64,000 bases of DNA from Sphingobium terrigena. Lineage in GTDB: Bacteria > Pseudomonadota > Alphaproteobacteria > Sphingomonadales > Sphingomonadaceae. Below the pieces are notes generated by a model. The model did no database searches and was not told where the DNA came from. It saw nothing but the letters and a program-made list of their open reading frames with translations. The stretch's first letter is position 1. Every line of letters starts with the position of its first letter. The position numbers and the translations under genes are program-made. The DNA lies in contig NZ_QVRA01000015.1 in NCBI RefSeq assembly GCF_003591655.1, positions 39,708 through 103,707 on the forward strand, written 5' to 3'. Positions 55,119-62,055 of the stretch are shown here, piece after piece.

Positions 55119-57160
55119 GCCGGTCGCGCCGGACGGGCCGGCCCATTCTCTCGGTCATAGACATCAAGCTCGATCCGGATCCGTCCGCGCTGCGGGGCGA
55201 GCGTGAAGGCCGGAGCAGGTGCGACAGGGTCCGCCGGCGGCTTTTCGGCGGGTTTGGGTTCAACATTCTCGCCCTGGACCGCCCCAGTGCTGCCGCCCTC
55301 GAACAGGTCAGGCGATGTCGGCGGAGGCGGTGGCGGCACCGGTCGTGCAGCCTTCTTGCGTCGCGGCGGTGATGGCGGCTCGGTTGACTTGGCTTCGGCA
55401 TGGATCGCGGCGATCAGGGCCTCGCCATCGCGGTCGCGCACCGGCGGCGTGTCGCGCTCGACAAAGGCGTCGGCAATGGTCGCGACGGTGTTGAAACGGT
55501 CCTGGAAATGCACCACCGGCAGGTTGCGGCCGAACCGCAGGAAACCCGACAGGTTTGGTAGATTGGTGACCTCGGTATGCATCACCAGAGGCCGGGTCAC
55601 CTGCATGCGCGACAGGTTCACGCCGTCGCGCATATCGTTGACGCCGTAGGACATGCCTTCGTTGGCCTCAACCTGTTCGACCTGCCCAAGATTCTCCGAC
55701 ACATGCTTGGCGGTGGGGGTATCGTTGGCGCGCAGCGCCACCCAGGTCGAGCAATAGCCGGTGATGGCGGCGGCATCCTGGATACCGTAGGTCGCCTCCA
55801 ATTGCGGGTAGGATTGGAACCCCAGAATCCCGCACCCGCCATATTTGCGGGCGCGCGCCAGGAAGTCGGATAGCGACGGCAATTTCTGAAGTGTCGGAAG
55901 CTCGTCGATGACGCAATAGAGGCGCCGTCGGCGATCCGGCGTCAGGCTCATGATCGCCGAAATGGCGATGTCGAGCCAGACCGTGATCAGGGGCCGAAGC
56001 GACGGAAGCTGGTCGGCTTTGACCGTGATGAACAGCCAGCCGTCCCCCTTTTCATTCGCCACCCAGTCGCGGATCGACAGCCCTTTGCGGGTATCGTCGA
56101 GGTAGGAGAAGCTGCGCATGACGGAGGCAAGCTCCGCCTGGATGCCAGCCGATGTACGCTCGCCCTCGAGACTGATGAAGGCAGCTGCATCGGTGCCCGC
56201 GGCGAAGGCGGCGAGGTCTTTCAGTTTGGAGCGCAGCAGCCGGTCGAGAAGAATCGAGACCAGCATCTCCTTCTGGTGTGCGAGCTTGCGCATGACGGCG
56301 ACGAGAGTGCCGCGCGCGGCCTTCGCCCAGAAGGGATCACCGGCCTTGTCCGGAATCGTCGACTCCGCGATCTGGTCATAATGATAGTCGCGCGGAACGT
56401 CGCCCCAGGGCGACCAGCGGCTGGTGCGCTTGTCGAGCGGATTGAGGAGAACGTCTTTGCCCGGGCGGTAGAATTTCTCGACGAAGGTGCCGGCGGTATC
56501 ATAGACGATCGCCCGCTTGCCCTCCTTGCGGATACCCTCGAGCATCTTGACGATGAGGTTGGTCTTGCCCGTCCCCGGCGCGCCGCACAGGAGCACATGC
56601 TCGGGCTCATAGGCGTCGGGAATGGGGACGCCGCCGATAGAAAAGCTTCCCTTGCGCTGGCGGCGGAGCAGGCGCTTGACCTGCCGGACCGTGCCGAACC
56701 GGGCGCCGCGGAGATACTCGTTCGACCCGAGCCCCCTGCCCGTCCGGGTGAAGGTGAACCAGGCGAAGAACAGCGCAAGCAGGGCGAAGGCGCCCGCAAT
56801 CAGCGCGCCGTGGACCAAATCGAGTTCGAGTTTATGCAGCATCTGTTTGGCGAGGGAGGAGGCCATCAGCCAATCGGCTGACGTCCAATATTGGTGACCG
56901 GCTGGCGTGCGAAACAGGACCGGATCGTTCGTTCCTCCTGCGGCATCGACCTTGAAGCTCGCCTCGACCAGCTTGGTGAGGACGAAGCGCTCATAGTCGG
57001 TCGACATTTCGAGCGCATACCAGATCGTGCCCATCACCCAGAGCACGAAGCTGGCTATTACCGTCTGGAAAAAGACCTGGGTCGTCATCCGGACATTGTG
57101 GACGATGGCCTGTCCGCCCCGCGTCCAGGAGCCGAGCGTATCGTTGCGAAAAATGCTCAT
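55115..57160 (-). CDS. Type IV coupling protein TraD/VirD4
   Basis: The coupling ATPase brings the relaxase-DNA complex to the secretion channel. The 681-aa protein has two membrane helices (about 26-48 and 117-136), Walker A GAPGTGKT (193-200), a TraD-type domain (YCVIDELPTLQKLPSL as Walker B) and a Pro/Lys-rich C-terminal tail (about 595-681). It overlaps the 54-aa gene upstream and the relaxase gene downstream by 4 nt each. Confidence 0.93.
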   Translation of the reverse strand: MSIFRNDTLGSWTRGGQAIVHNVRMTTQVFFQTVIASFVLWVMGTIWYALEMSTDYERFVLTKLVEASFKVDAAGGTNDPVLFRTPAGHQYWTSADWLMASSLAKQMLHKLELDLVHGALIAGAFALLALFFAWFTFTRTGRGLGSNEYLRGARFGTVRQVKRLLRRQRKGSFSIGGVPIPDAYEPEHVLLCGAPGTGKTNLIVKMLEGIRKEGKRAIVYDTAGTFVEKFYRPGKDVLLNPLDKRTSRWSPWGDVPRDYHYDQIAESTIPDKAGDPFWAKAARGTLVAVMRKLAHQKEMLVSILLDRLLRSKLKDLAAFAAGTDAAAFISLEGERTSAGIQAELASVMRSFSYLDDTRKGLSIRDWVANEKGDGWLFITVKADQLPSLRPLITVWLDIAISAIMSLTPDRRRRLYCVIDELPTLQKLPSLSDFLARARKYGGCGILGFQSYPQLEATYGIQDAAAITGYCSTWVALRANDTPTAKHVSENLGQVEQVEANEGMSYGVNDMRDGVNLSRMQVTRPLVMHTEVTNLPNLSGFLRFGRNLPVVHFQDRFNTVATIADAFVERDTPPVRDRDGEALIAAIHAEAKSTEPPSPPRRKKAARPVPPPPPPTSPDLFEGGSTGAVQGENVEPKPAEKPPADPVAPAPAFTLAPQRGRIRIELDVYDRENGPARPARPA

Positions 57161-57321
57161 CGCGGGTCTCCCGCGTCCGCAAGGGTGGGAAGAACCGAGC
57201 TGGGTTGCCCGAGATACAGGAGCGGCAGGAAGCCGATCGTCCAGGGGATGGTCGGCAAGTGCGGCGATGCCTGAAGCAGCGTGGCGGGGACGGGATCAGC
57301 CCGTCGTTCGTTCCCGCTCAT
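57157..57321 (-). CDS. 54-aa protein between the RHH and TraD genes
   Basis: This short frame encodes a 54-aa protein with a polar N-terminus, a hydrophobic middle (PWTIGFLPLLYLGQP, about 26-40) and a polar tail. Its ATG overlaps the RHH stop and its stop overlaps the TraD start, both by 4 nt, so it is placed exactly as a translated operon member. One membrane-associated helix is likely. No family recognised; it may be a small partner of TraD. Confidence 0.6.
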   Translation of the reverse strand: MSGNERRADPVPATLLQASPHLPTIPWTIGFLPLLYLGQPSSVLPTLADAGDPR

Positions 57322-57617
57322 CGGTCGGCCTCCGGGTCGAGCAGACCCCTGTCCCGCAATATGCCGCGGGCCTCCGCCATCCCCTTTTGCAGGACGTCCG
57401 GCGTCCGTTGACCGACCGACGTGCCGAGGATGGTGAGGATCTGAATGCAGGTCGCGAGGATCTCGTCCTGCGACGAATAGATGTACCGGCCGCGGGGATC
57501 GGCGGCCTGTTCGAGAACGGACCGAATGAACACGGAAAGGGAAAGATCGGCGCCCGCCGCGCGCCGGCTAAGGCGGTCGTGCAGGGCACTGTCGACCCGC
57601 ACGCTTATTCTGATCAT
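57318..57617 (-). CDS. Ribbon-helix-helix relaxosome protein
   Basis: The 99-aa protein begins with a CopG/MetJ-like ribbon-helix-helix motif: strand IRISVRVD, helix LHDRLSRRAAGA, turn and helix LSVFIRSVLEQA. The C-terminal half is helical. RHH proteins such as TraD/TraY/MobC/TrwA bind oriT and repress the transfer operon. The ATG at 57617 has GGAG 7 nt upstream inside a hairpin. First gene of the transfer operon. Confidence 0.85.
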   Translation of the reverse strand: MIRISVRVDSALHDRLSRRAAGADLSLSVFIRSVLEQAADPRGRYIYSSQDEILATCIQILTILGTSVGQRTPDVLQKGMAEARGILRDRGLLDPEADR

Positions 57618-57622
57618 GTCGT

Positions 57623-57640
57623 AGCTCCAGCATAGGAGCT
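57623..57640 (-). promoter_or_regulatory. Hairpin that sequesters the RHH ribosome-binding site
   Basis: AGCTCC (57623-57628) and GGAGCT (57635-57640) form a 6-bp stem with a 6-nt loop. On the minus strand the GGAG ribosome site is inside the stem arm, 7 nt before the RHH ATG, so folding would hide it. Confidence 0.55.
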
Positions 57641-57705
57641 CGACGGGCAGGTCTTGAAGCGAAGGCACCATAGCGCGAATGCCGCTGTTTTTCAACGATT
57701 TATGC

Positions 57706-57821
57706 TGTCCGACATGTCAGACACGAATAGACGCGCGAATCCAACGGTTTGCGCGACGCACTGTCGTTCGCGGGTGACATGTCGGACGGCGCGCCGTGCC
57801 CAGCGGCGGACTTGTCGGACA
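57706..57821. promoter_or_regulatory. Cluster of TGTCnGACA-type repeats
   Basis: Three copies of a dyad-based motif occur in 116 bp: TGTCCGACATGTCAGACA (57706-57723, near-palindrome), GACATGTCGGAC (57776-57787) and GACTTGTCGGACA (57809-57821). They lie between the RHH operon and the divergent 94-aa gene. They are likely binding sites for a DNA-binding regulator or relaxosome protein. Confidence 0.6.
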
Positions 57822-57859
57822 GGATTATAGCATTGATTTAACGACGGAATATCTGCGCA

Positions 57860-57878
57860 GCACCCGTGCGTACGGTGC
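57860..57878. other. Candidate oriT hairpin
   Basis: GCACC and GGTGC pair around a 9-nt loop (alternative fold: 7 bp with one bulge and a GCGT loop), followed by ATTACAAAC. A GCACC..GGTGC hairpin 5' of the nic site also occurs in the IncW/TrwC oriT. The position between the relaxosome operon and the TraC-like gene fits. No nic site can be assigned. Confidence 0.4.
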
Positions 57879-58128
57879 ATTACAAACGGCCAAGGCCGTG
57901 AGTGCTCCCCTTCGCAGCGCTCTGCGCGCTGCGTTGTCTCGACCGGGCACGGGCGGACAATCCCCGGCAGGGGATTTCTTCTTCTCGCTGGCGGCACGCC
58001 GGCAAGCCCATCTCAATCGCGATTCCGTGAGTTTGCATGAGATCGATACCCCAAGTTCGGGATTGAATGCGGGCGAACCCAGCCTACAATCCGGGACGGC
58101 GGGCAGACCCATCACAAGGACGATGGAC

Positions 58129-58413
58129 ATGCCCAAGATGACGGAACGTGAGCGACTTGCCGACCTCGAAGCGCGTCAGCGCAAGGTCGCTGAAGAAGTG
58201 GAGAGTGCCCGCCGCGCCCTGCGCGACCGATATGCTGGGATGGTCACGGACCTCCCGATCGAAGCATTGAGCGAGCGGGATTTCAGGGACGTCCTCACCC
58301 ACGCGATTCGGGTGGGAGGAAGCCCTGCCGTCTCGGCACTGAAGACGCTGCCAGCGGCAGCGCCCGAACCTAAAAGTCGCCCGAAGGGCGGCCCAGCGAC
58401 GAGCATGGCGTAG
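58129..58413 (+). CDS. TraC/MobC-like relaxosome accessory protein
   Basis: The 94-aa protein has a charged helical N-terminal half (ERLADLEARQRKVAEEVESA, likely coiled coil), a middle DLPIEALSERDFRDVLTHAI and a basic Pro/Ala-rich tail. It resembles small TraC/MobC-like proteins beside MobF relaxase genes. I chose the ATG at 58129 because AAGGA lies 8 nt upstream; the ATG at 58123 is too close to that site. It is divergent from the RHH operon. Confidence 0.6.
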   Translation: MPKMTERERLADLEARQRKVAEEVESARRALRDRYAGMVTDLPIEALSERDFRDVLTHAIRVGGSPAVSALKTLPAAAPEPKSRPKGGPATSMA

Positions 58414-58509
58414 CCACGCGCAGGAGGCCGACAGCATCGCTGTCGCACCGCCCCGTGACGGACCCGATCTTTGATCGGGCTCCCGAGCGGGGCGGTTCTC
58501 AACGCCAAC

Positions 58510-58550
58510 AAAAAAGGGGACCGGCCGGGCATCATGCCCAACCGATCCCC
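58510..58550 (-). terminator. Terminator of the DUF2493 gene A
   Basis: On the minus strand a GGGGA-CGG-GGGC/GCCC-CCG-TCCCC stem (with mismatches) and ATGAT loop is followed by a T6 run, 10 nt past the stop. Confidence 0.85.
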
Positions 58551-58559
58551 GTCACGATC

Positions 58560-59543
58560 TCAGGCGACAGCGCTGGCTGTGCGCTGATCCGAGAGCCGGA
58601 AGAAGTGAGCCGGCACCCGCTTCTCGCGGACCATCCGGGCGAGGTGCGACTGAAGTCCCGACCCTTCGCAAACCAGCGCTTCGACGGGGCGAAGTGCCAG
58701 CAACCGCTCGTTCCGTGCGAACCCGGCCCGCTTGCCCAGTCGCGCGTCGAGCGTGAAGGCCACCAGCTTCACCCCCGACCGGGCCGCCCATGCCGCCGCG
58801 ATCGCGTCGCACCCTTTGTTCTGGGCGGTGGTCGCCAGCACCATCGCGGGGATGCGGGCGTGGATCGCGTCGAGCCGATCCCAGAGGAGCTGATGGTCCT
58901 CCCATTGCTGGCCGCCCGAGAAGATGACTATCGGCCCCTGCGGCGCGTGCTCCTCGATGCGGCGCTGGCGGCGTGCGGCGAGGAAGTCGGTGGCGGCGAT
59001 GACCGAGGCCGTGCGCTTCCCCGACACCAACGTCGCGCGCGGTGCCGACCATGGTCGTCCGGTCTCGGCATGGTACATCTGCGCCGCGTGATCGCGCATG
59101 CAGGCGACCGCGTCGCGCGCTTCGTCCAGCGACTGGCAGAGCGTCTGCGCTTGCTCCAGTTCGGTCGTCGCGACCTCGCTGCCGTCGGCGGAACGGATCA
59201 GGCCGTTGACCTGCTGCGCCGCGCGATCGGCTTCCCCGTCAAGTTGGCTGGCGACCTTGTGGAAGCTGTGCACGATGCCCCAGGCGAGCCGGTCGGCGAT
59301 GCTCTCCAGTCTTGTGTCGCGCAGGACGTCGAACAACGTCGTGATGAGGAGTTCGGTCGCGCGCTCGGCCTCCAGCGGATCGGGCATCCCGGCATCGGTG
59401 CTGTCCTCGGCGCGGTCGATCCGGAACTCACCTACGGTCTCGGTGAAGGCGGCGGCGAAGCGGTCCGTAGGCTCGGCCGTTTCTTCGGCATAGAGCGCGG
59501 CGATGTCGGCGAAGCGGGAAATGGAACGGGGTGAATGCGTCAT
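58560..59543 (-). CDS. DUF2493 (SLOG-like) protein A
   Basis: The 327-aa protein has an N-terminal helical domain (about 5-150, with FADIAALYAEE and RLAWGIVHSFH) and a C-terminal DUF2493 Rossmann-like domain (about 205-320), with IVIFSGGQQWED, NKGCDAIAAAWAARSGV, FARNERLL and EALVCEGSGLQ. DUF2493 belongs to the SLOG superfamily, thought to bind nucleotide or ADP-ribose ligands. AGGAGG lies upstream of the ATG. It is paralogous to the gene at 60496; the typical GGxRGAD loop is altered here (TAQNKGCD). Confidence 0.85.
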   Translation of the reverse strand: MTHSPRSISRFADIAALYAEETAEPTDRFAAAFTETVGEFRIDRAEDSTDAGMPDPLEAERATELLITTLFDVLRDTRLESIADRLAWGIVHSFHKVASQLDGEADRAAQQVNGLIRSADGSEVATTELEQAQTLCQSLDEARDAVACMRDHAAQMYHAETGRPWSAPRATLVSGKRTASVIAATDFLAARRQRRIEEHAPQGPIVIFSGGQQWEDHQLLWDRLDAIHARIPAMVLATTAQNKGCDAIAAAWAARSGVKLVAFTLDARLGKRAGFARNERLLALRPVEALVCEGSGLQSHLARMVREKRVPAHFFRLSDQRTASAVA

Positions 59544-59644
59544 GATGGCCTCCTGAAATTTAAAGAGGCATTTTCCCCGGCACGGGCTCTGAGCGACGGG
59601 GTCAAGGATCGCGAAGCGACCGCGTAGCGGCGATGGGGGTCACG

Positions 59645-59849
59645 ATTTTCTTTGGCGGCCACCGACGTCGACGCTGAGGCGCTGTGTTCGATCCGCCAAG
59701 GAAAATGGTGGGGCCCCGTCGTCCTTGAGGCCGGCGCTGTCCCCGTGCCATGCTTGGACTTCTTGATAGATAGAGAGAGGCTGTGATTCGGGGGGCTCGA
59801 TGCCCCCCGAATCGCATCGGCCGGTGCGGACCCTTTGTCCGCACTGGCC
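59645..59849. other. Structured gene-free region with three stem-loops
   Basis: Three inverted repeats occupy the 462-bp gap 59544-60005: ATTTTCTTTGGCGG with its near-complement (59645-59658 and 59693-59706); a perfect 12-bp stem GATTCGGGGGGC/GCCCCCCGAATC (59785-59813); and a 13-bp stem GGCCGGTGCGGAC/GTCCGCACTGGCC (59819-59849, one G-T pair). No credible gene overlaps them. Candidates are a non-coding RNA, a DUF2493 gene A leader, or a second transfer/replication site. Confidence 0.5.
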
Positions 59850-59951
59850 GTCCCGCACGTCTGAGGATTGTGAGACGCTAGCCGCGCGTAACACCCTCCC
59901 ACGGCGGTCAAGGAGAAGGGCCAAGCCTGTTTGTCGCTCGCCACCCTTGCA

Positions 59952-59987
59952 TAAAAATAGGCCGGCACGCGGGAATGCGTCCGGCCT
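59952..59987 (-). terminator. Terminator after the zinc-ribbon gene
   Basis: AGGCCGG/CCGGCCT arms around an ACGC/GCGT inner pair are followed on the minus strand by ATTTTTAT, 18 nt past the stop. Confidence 0.75.
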
Positions 59988-60005
59988 CATAGGAACCTCA
60001 GATCG

Positions 60006-60203
60006 TCAGGGGTTCAGCCAATCGAACCCTTCATGGTGCCCGCAATGATCGCAGGCGACCGTGCGGTAGATATTGAGCGAGCCTTCCGCGCGCTCGACGT
60101 GGCCGTGCTCGGCTGGCTCGCCACAGCGTGGACACCGCGCTCCCCATCGCTCGTCGGCAAGCTCCACGCCGCCGGGCTCGATGCAACCTCCATAGCCGAT
60201 CAT
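60006..60203 (-). CDS. Small zinc-ribbon protein
   Basis: The 65-aa protein has two CxxC knuckles, CPRC near residue 24 and CDHC near residue 51, with an EGSLNIYRTVAC link. This is a stand-alone zinc ribbon. It overlaps the DUF6117 stop by 4 nt, so it is coupled to it. Function unknown; binding of nucleic acid or a partner protein is possible. Confidence 0.72.
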   Translation of the reverse strand: MIGYGGCIEPGGVELADERWGARCPRCGEPAEHGHVERAEGSLNIYRTVACDHCGHHEGFDWLNP

Positions 60204-60436
60204 GGCTGCTCCGATCTGTTGGTGTCGGGAGGTAGATAGGCCTCATACGGGTCTCCATCGTGAAGATGGCCGAATGGCGTCATCACATAAGCACCGTCGT
60301 CCCGTCCCACGGCGCAGATCACGTAGCGCGGGACGCCGGTGACCGCGTCGGTGCACTCCATCAGGGCGAGATTACCGTCCTCGGCCGCGCGGCGCAGGGT
60401 TGCGAAATTGCGCCGGTACACATCTGGTATGGCCAT
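60200..60436 (-). CDS. DUF6117 family protein
   Basis: The 78-aa protein matches the DUF6117 pattern: MAIPDVYRRNFATLRRAAED, LALMECTDAVTGVPRYVICAV and FGHLHDGDPYEAYLPPD. The function is unknown; the family occurs on sphingomonad plasmids and islands. AGGAGG lies upstream of the ATG. The frame is open for a long way upstream, but conservation begins here. Confidence 0.82.
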   Translation of the reverse strand: MAIPDVYRRNFATLRRAAEDGNLALMECTDAVTGVPRYVICAVGRDDGAYVMTPFGHLHDGDPYEAYLPPDTNRSEQP

Positions 60437-60466
60437 GCCGGCCTCCTGTGAAACGGTAGGAAAGGA

Positions 60467-60487
60467 GGCGGGAGCAAAGCCCCCGCC
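60467..60487 (-). terminator. Hairpin after DUF2493 gene B
   Basis: GGCGGGAGC/GCCCCCGCC with an AAA loop (one mismatch) lies 9 nt past the stop and is followed on the minus strand by TCCTTTCC. A weak intrinsic terminator. Confidence 0.55.
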
Positions 60488-60495
60488 CCCGATGT

Positions 60496-61488
60496 TCAGG
60501 CCCGCATCCGGCGCACCGCGGTATCGGCGATCTGATCGGCCTTGCGGAAGGCATGGATCGGCACGCCCGCCTGTTTCAGAGTCTGATAGAGGTTCGCCTG
60601 CAACCCCGAGCCTTCGCACAGCACCGCCTCGACGGGCTTCAGCTCGGCGAGCTTGCGGTTTCGCGTGAAGGCCGTTTTCCGGCCAGAGCCGTATAGCCCG
60701 AACGCCACCAGCGGCACGCTGTTGCGCGCCGCCCAGGCGGCCGCGATCGCGTCGGCGCCTTTGCGCTGACCGGTGGTGACGAGGGACATGTGCGGTACGC
60801 GCTGATGGACCTCGTCGAGCCGCGCCCACAGGGTTTCCCAATCGTGCCACTGGGCGGGTCCGGAAAAGACGACGATCGGTCCCTTCGGACTGTGCTTCTC
60901 GCGGGCGGCAAGTTCGCGGGCACGCAGGAAATCCTGCGCCGCGATCTGGCTCGCCGACGATGCGGAGGATGCCCGGCTTCCCCGCGCCGGCGACCACGGC
61001 CAGCCCGACTGCGCACGGTACATCTCGGCCGCATAGTCGCGCATGCACTCGATCGCCTCGCGGTGCTCGGCGGTCGACTGGCAGAGGAGCTGCTTCTCCT
61101 CCAGCTCGTTATTATAGACCTCGCTCATGTCGGGATGTCGCACAAGATCACCGATCTCGGCGGCGAGCCCGTCTTCGCGGCGTTCCAGTTTTCCAGCGAC
61201 GAAATGGAAGCTGTTGACGAAACCCCAGGCGATCTCGGCGGACAGCGGCTCCAACCGCGTGCCCGCGAACAGGTCGAAGATCGTGGCGATGATCGCCCCG
61301 CATTCGGCCTGAACGGCGAAGGGCTCGGGCATGTCATGCTCGCCGGGTTCATCGCCAAGCTCGACGATGCTGAGCGGCATGGGATCGCCGAACGCCGCCT
61401 GAAATTCCGGGGTGGCGATCATCTCGGCATAGAGGGTGGGAAGGTCGGCCAGGCGGCTGACACTGTTTGTCGATGCGGTTCGAGCCAT
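60496..61488 (-). CDS. DUF2493 (SLOG-like) protein B
   Basis: The 330-aa paralogue of protein A has the same layout: a helical N-terminal domain (VSRLADLPTLYAEM, EIAWGFVNSFHFVAGKLE) and a C-terminal DUF2493 domain with IVVFSGPAQWHDWETLW, TGQRKGADAIAAAWAARNSV, FTRNRKLAELKPVEAVLCEGSGLQ. The ligand loop (KGAD) is closer to the family consensus than in A. AAGGAG lies 10 nt before the ATG at 61488. SLOG proteins are proposed nucleotide-ligand sensors in conflict systems. Confidence 0.86.
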   Translation of the reverse strand: MARTASTNSVSRLADLPTLYAEMIATPEFQAAFGDPMPLSIVELGDEPGEHDMPEPFAVQAECGAIIATIFDLFAGTRLEPLSAEIAWGFVNSFHFVAGKLERREDGLAAEIGDLVRHPDMSEVYNNELEEKQLLCQSTAEHREAIECMRDYAAEMYRAQSGWPWSPARGSRASSASSASQIAAQDFLRARELAAREKHSPKGPIVVFSGPAQWHDWETLWARLDEVHQRVPHMSLVTTGQRKGADAIAAAWAARNSVPLVAFGLYGSGRKTAFTRNRKLAELKPVEAVLCEGSGLQANLYQTLKQAGVPIHAFRKADQIADTAVRRMRA

Positions 61489-61518
61489 GATGGCGAACTC
61501 CTTGTCAGATGGGGAAAC

Positions 61519-61557
61519 AAAAAAAAGGGCCGGAGGCGCTGGACGCACCCCCGGCCC
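61519..61557 (-). terminator. Terminator after the DUF736 gene
   Basis: GGGCCGG-GGTGCG and GCGCCTCCGGCCC pair around TCCA and are followed on the minus strand by eight T, 16 nt past the stop. Confidence 0.9.
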
Positions 61558-61572
61558 TCGATCACGCGCGGG

Positions 61573-62055
61573 TCAGAACGGGATGTCCTCGTCCACGTCC
61601 GCGTTCGTCCGGTCGTCGGCGAGGCTGCCATCGGCGCCGGCGGTGCTGTCACCGAAGCCGTCCTGGGTCCGGGGCGCATAGTCGCGCTGGCTGGTGCCGA
61701 ACCCTCCGCTGCCGAAGCCGCCACCGAATCCGCCGCCGAGATTCTCGCGACGCCAGGCGACGGTGAAGCCACCCGCCTCGTTCGGGAACAGGGCGACCGG
61801 AAGCGGCTCGGGCAGGCTCGGATCATCGATCTGGCCCGCGAGGAAGACCTCGCCGGTCTTCTTCGAAACGGCTTCCCAGAGCGCCCCGATCTGCACCCAG
61901 CGCCGCGCGATGTTCAGCGCCACGATCTCATAGATCGGCGCCTTCTCGCTCTGGCTCTGCACCGGGCGAAGCCCGATCCGCGGCAGGTCGATGGTGCGCG
62001 TGAAGACCGAACCCATCAGGCGGCCGTTCTCCTTCTTGAATTCACCAATGTTCAT
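61573..62055 (-). CDS. DUF736 protein with SSB-like C-terminal tip
   Basis: The 160-aa protein has the DUF736 beta-rich domain (about 1-105): MNIGEFKKENGRLMGSV, DLPRIGLRPV, YEIVALNIARRWVQIGALWEA. A Gly-rich linker (GGGFGGGFGSGGFG) leads to an acidic tail that ends DVDEDIPF. SSB proteins end with nearly the same tip (DDDIPF), which recruits repair and replication proteins. This suggests a DNA-metabolism role on the element. DUF736 is common on proteobacterial plasmids. Confidence 0.87.
   Translation of the reverse strand: MNIGEFKKENGRLMGSVFTRTIDLPRIGLRPVQSQSEKAPIYEIVALNIARRWVQIGALWEAVSKKTGEVFLAGQIDDPSLPEPLPVALFPNEAGGFTVAWRRENLGGGFGGGFGSGGFGTSQRDYAPRTQDGFGDSTAGADGSLADDRTNADVDEDIPF

Noticed and set aside
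57796..58128. N-terminal extension of the TraC-like frame
   Set aside because: Would run through the repeat cluster and candidate oriT; the ribosome site and charged helix begin at 58129.
59631..59644. Short match (GGGGTCAC) to the tRNA-Glu 3' end, considered as a second att site
   Set aside because: Only about 8-10 nt match, without the T-loop sequence; too short for an att core.
59540..59990. Several overlapping 80-142-aa frames
   Set aside because: They cover strong stem-loops and have no shared features, ribosome sites or family motifs.
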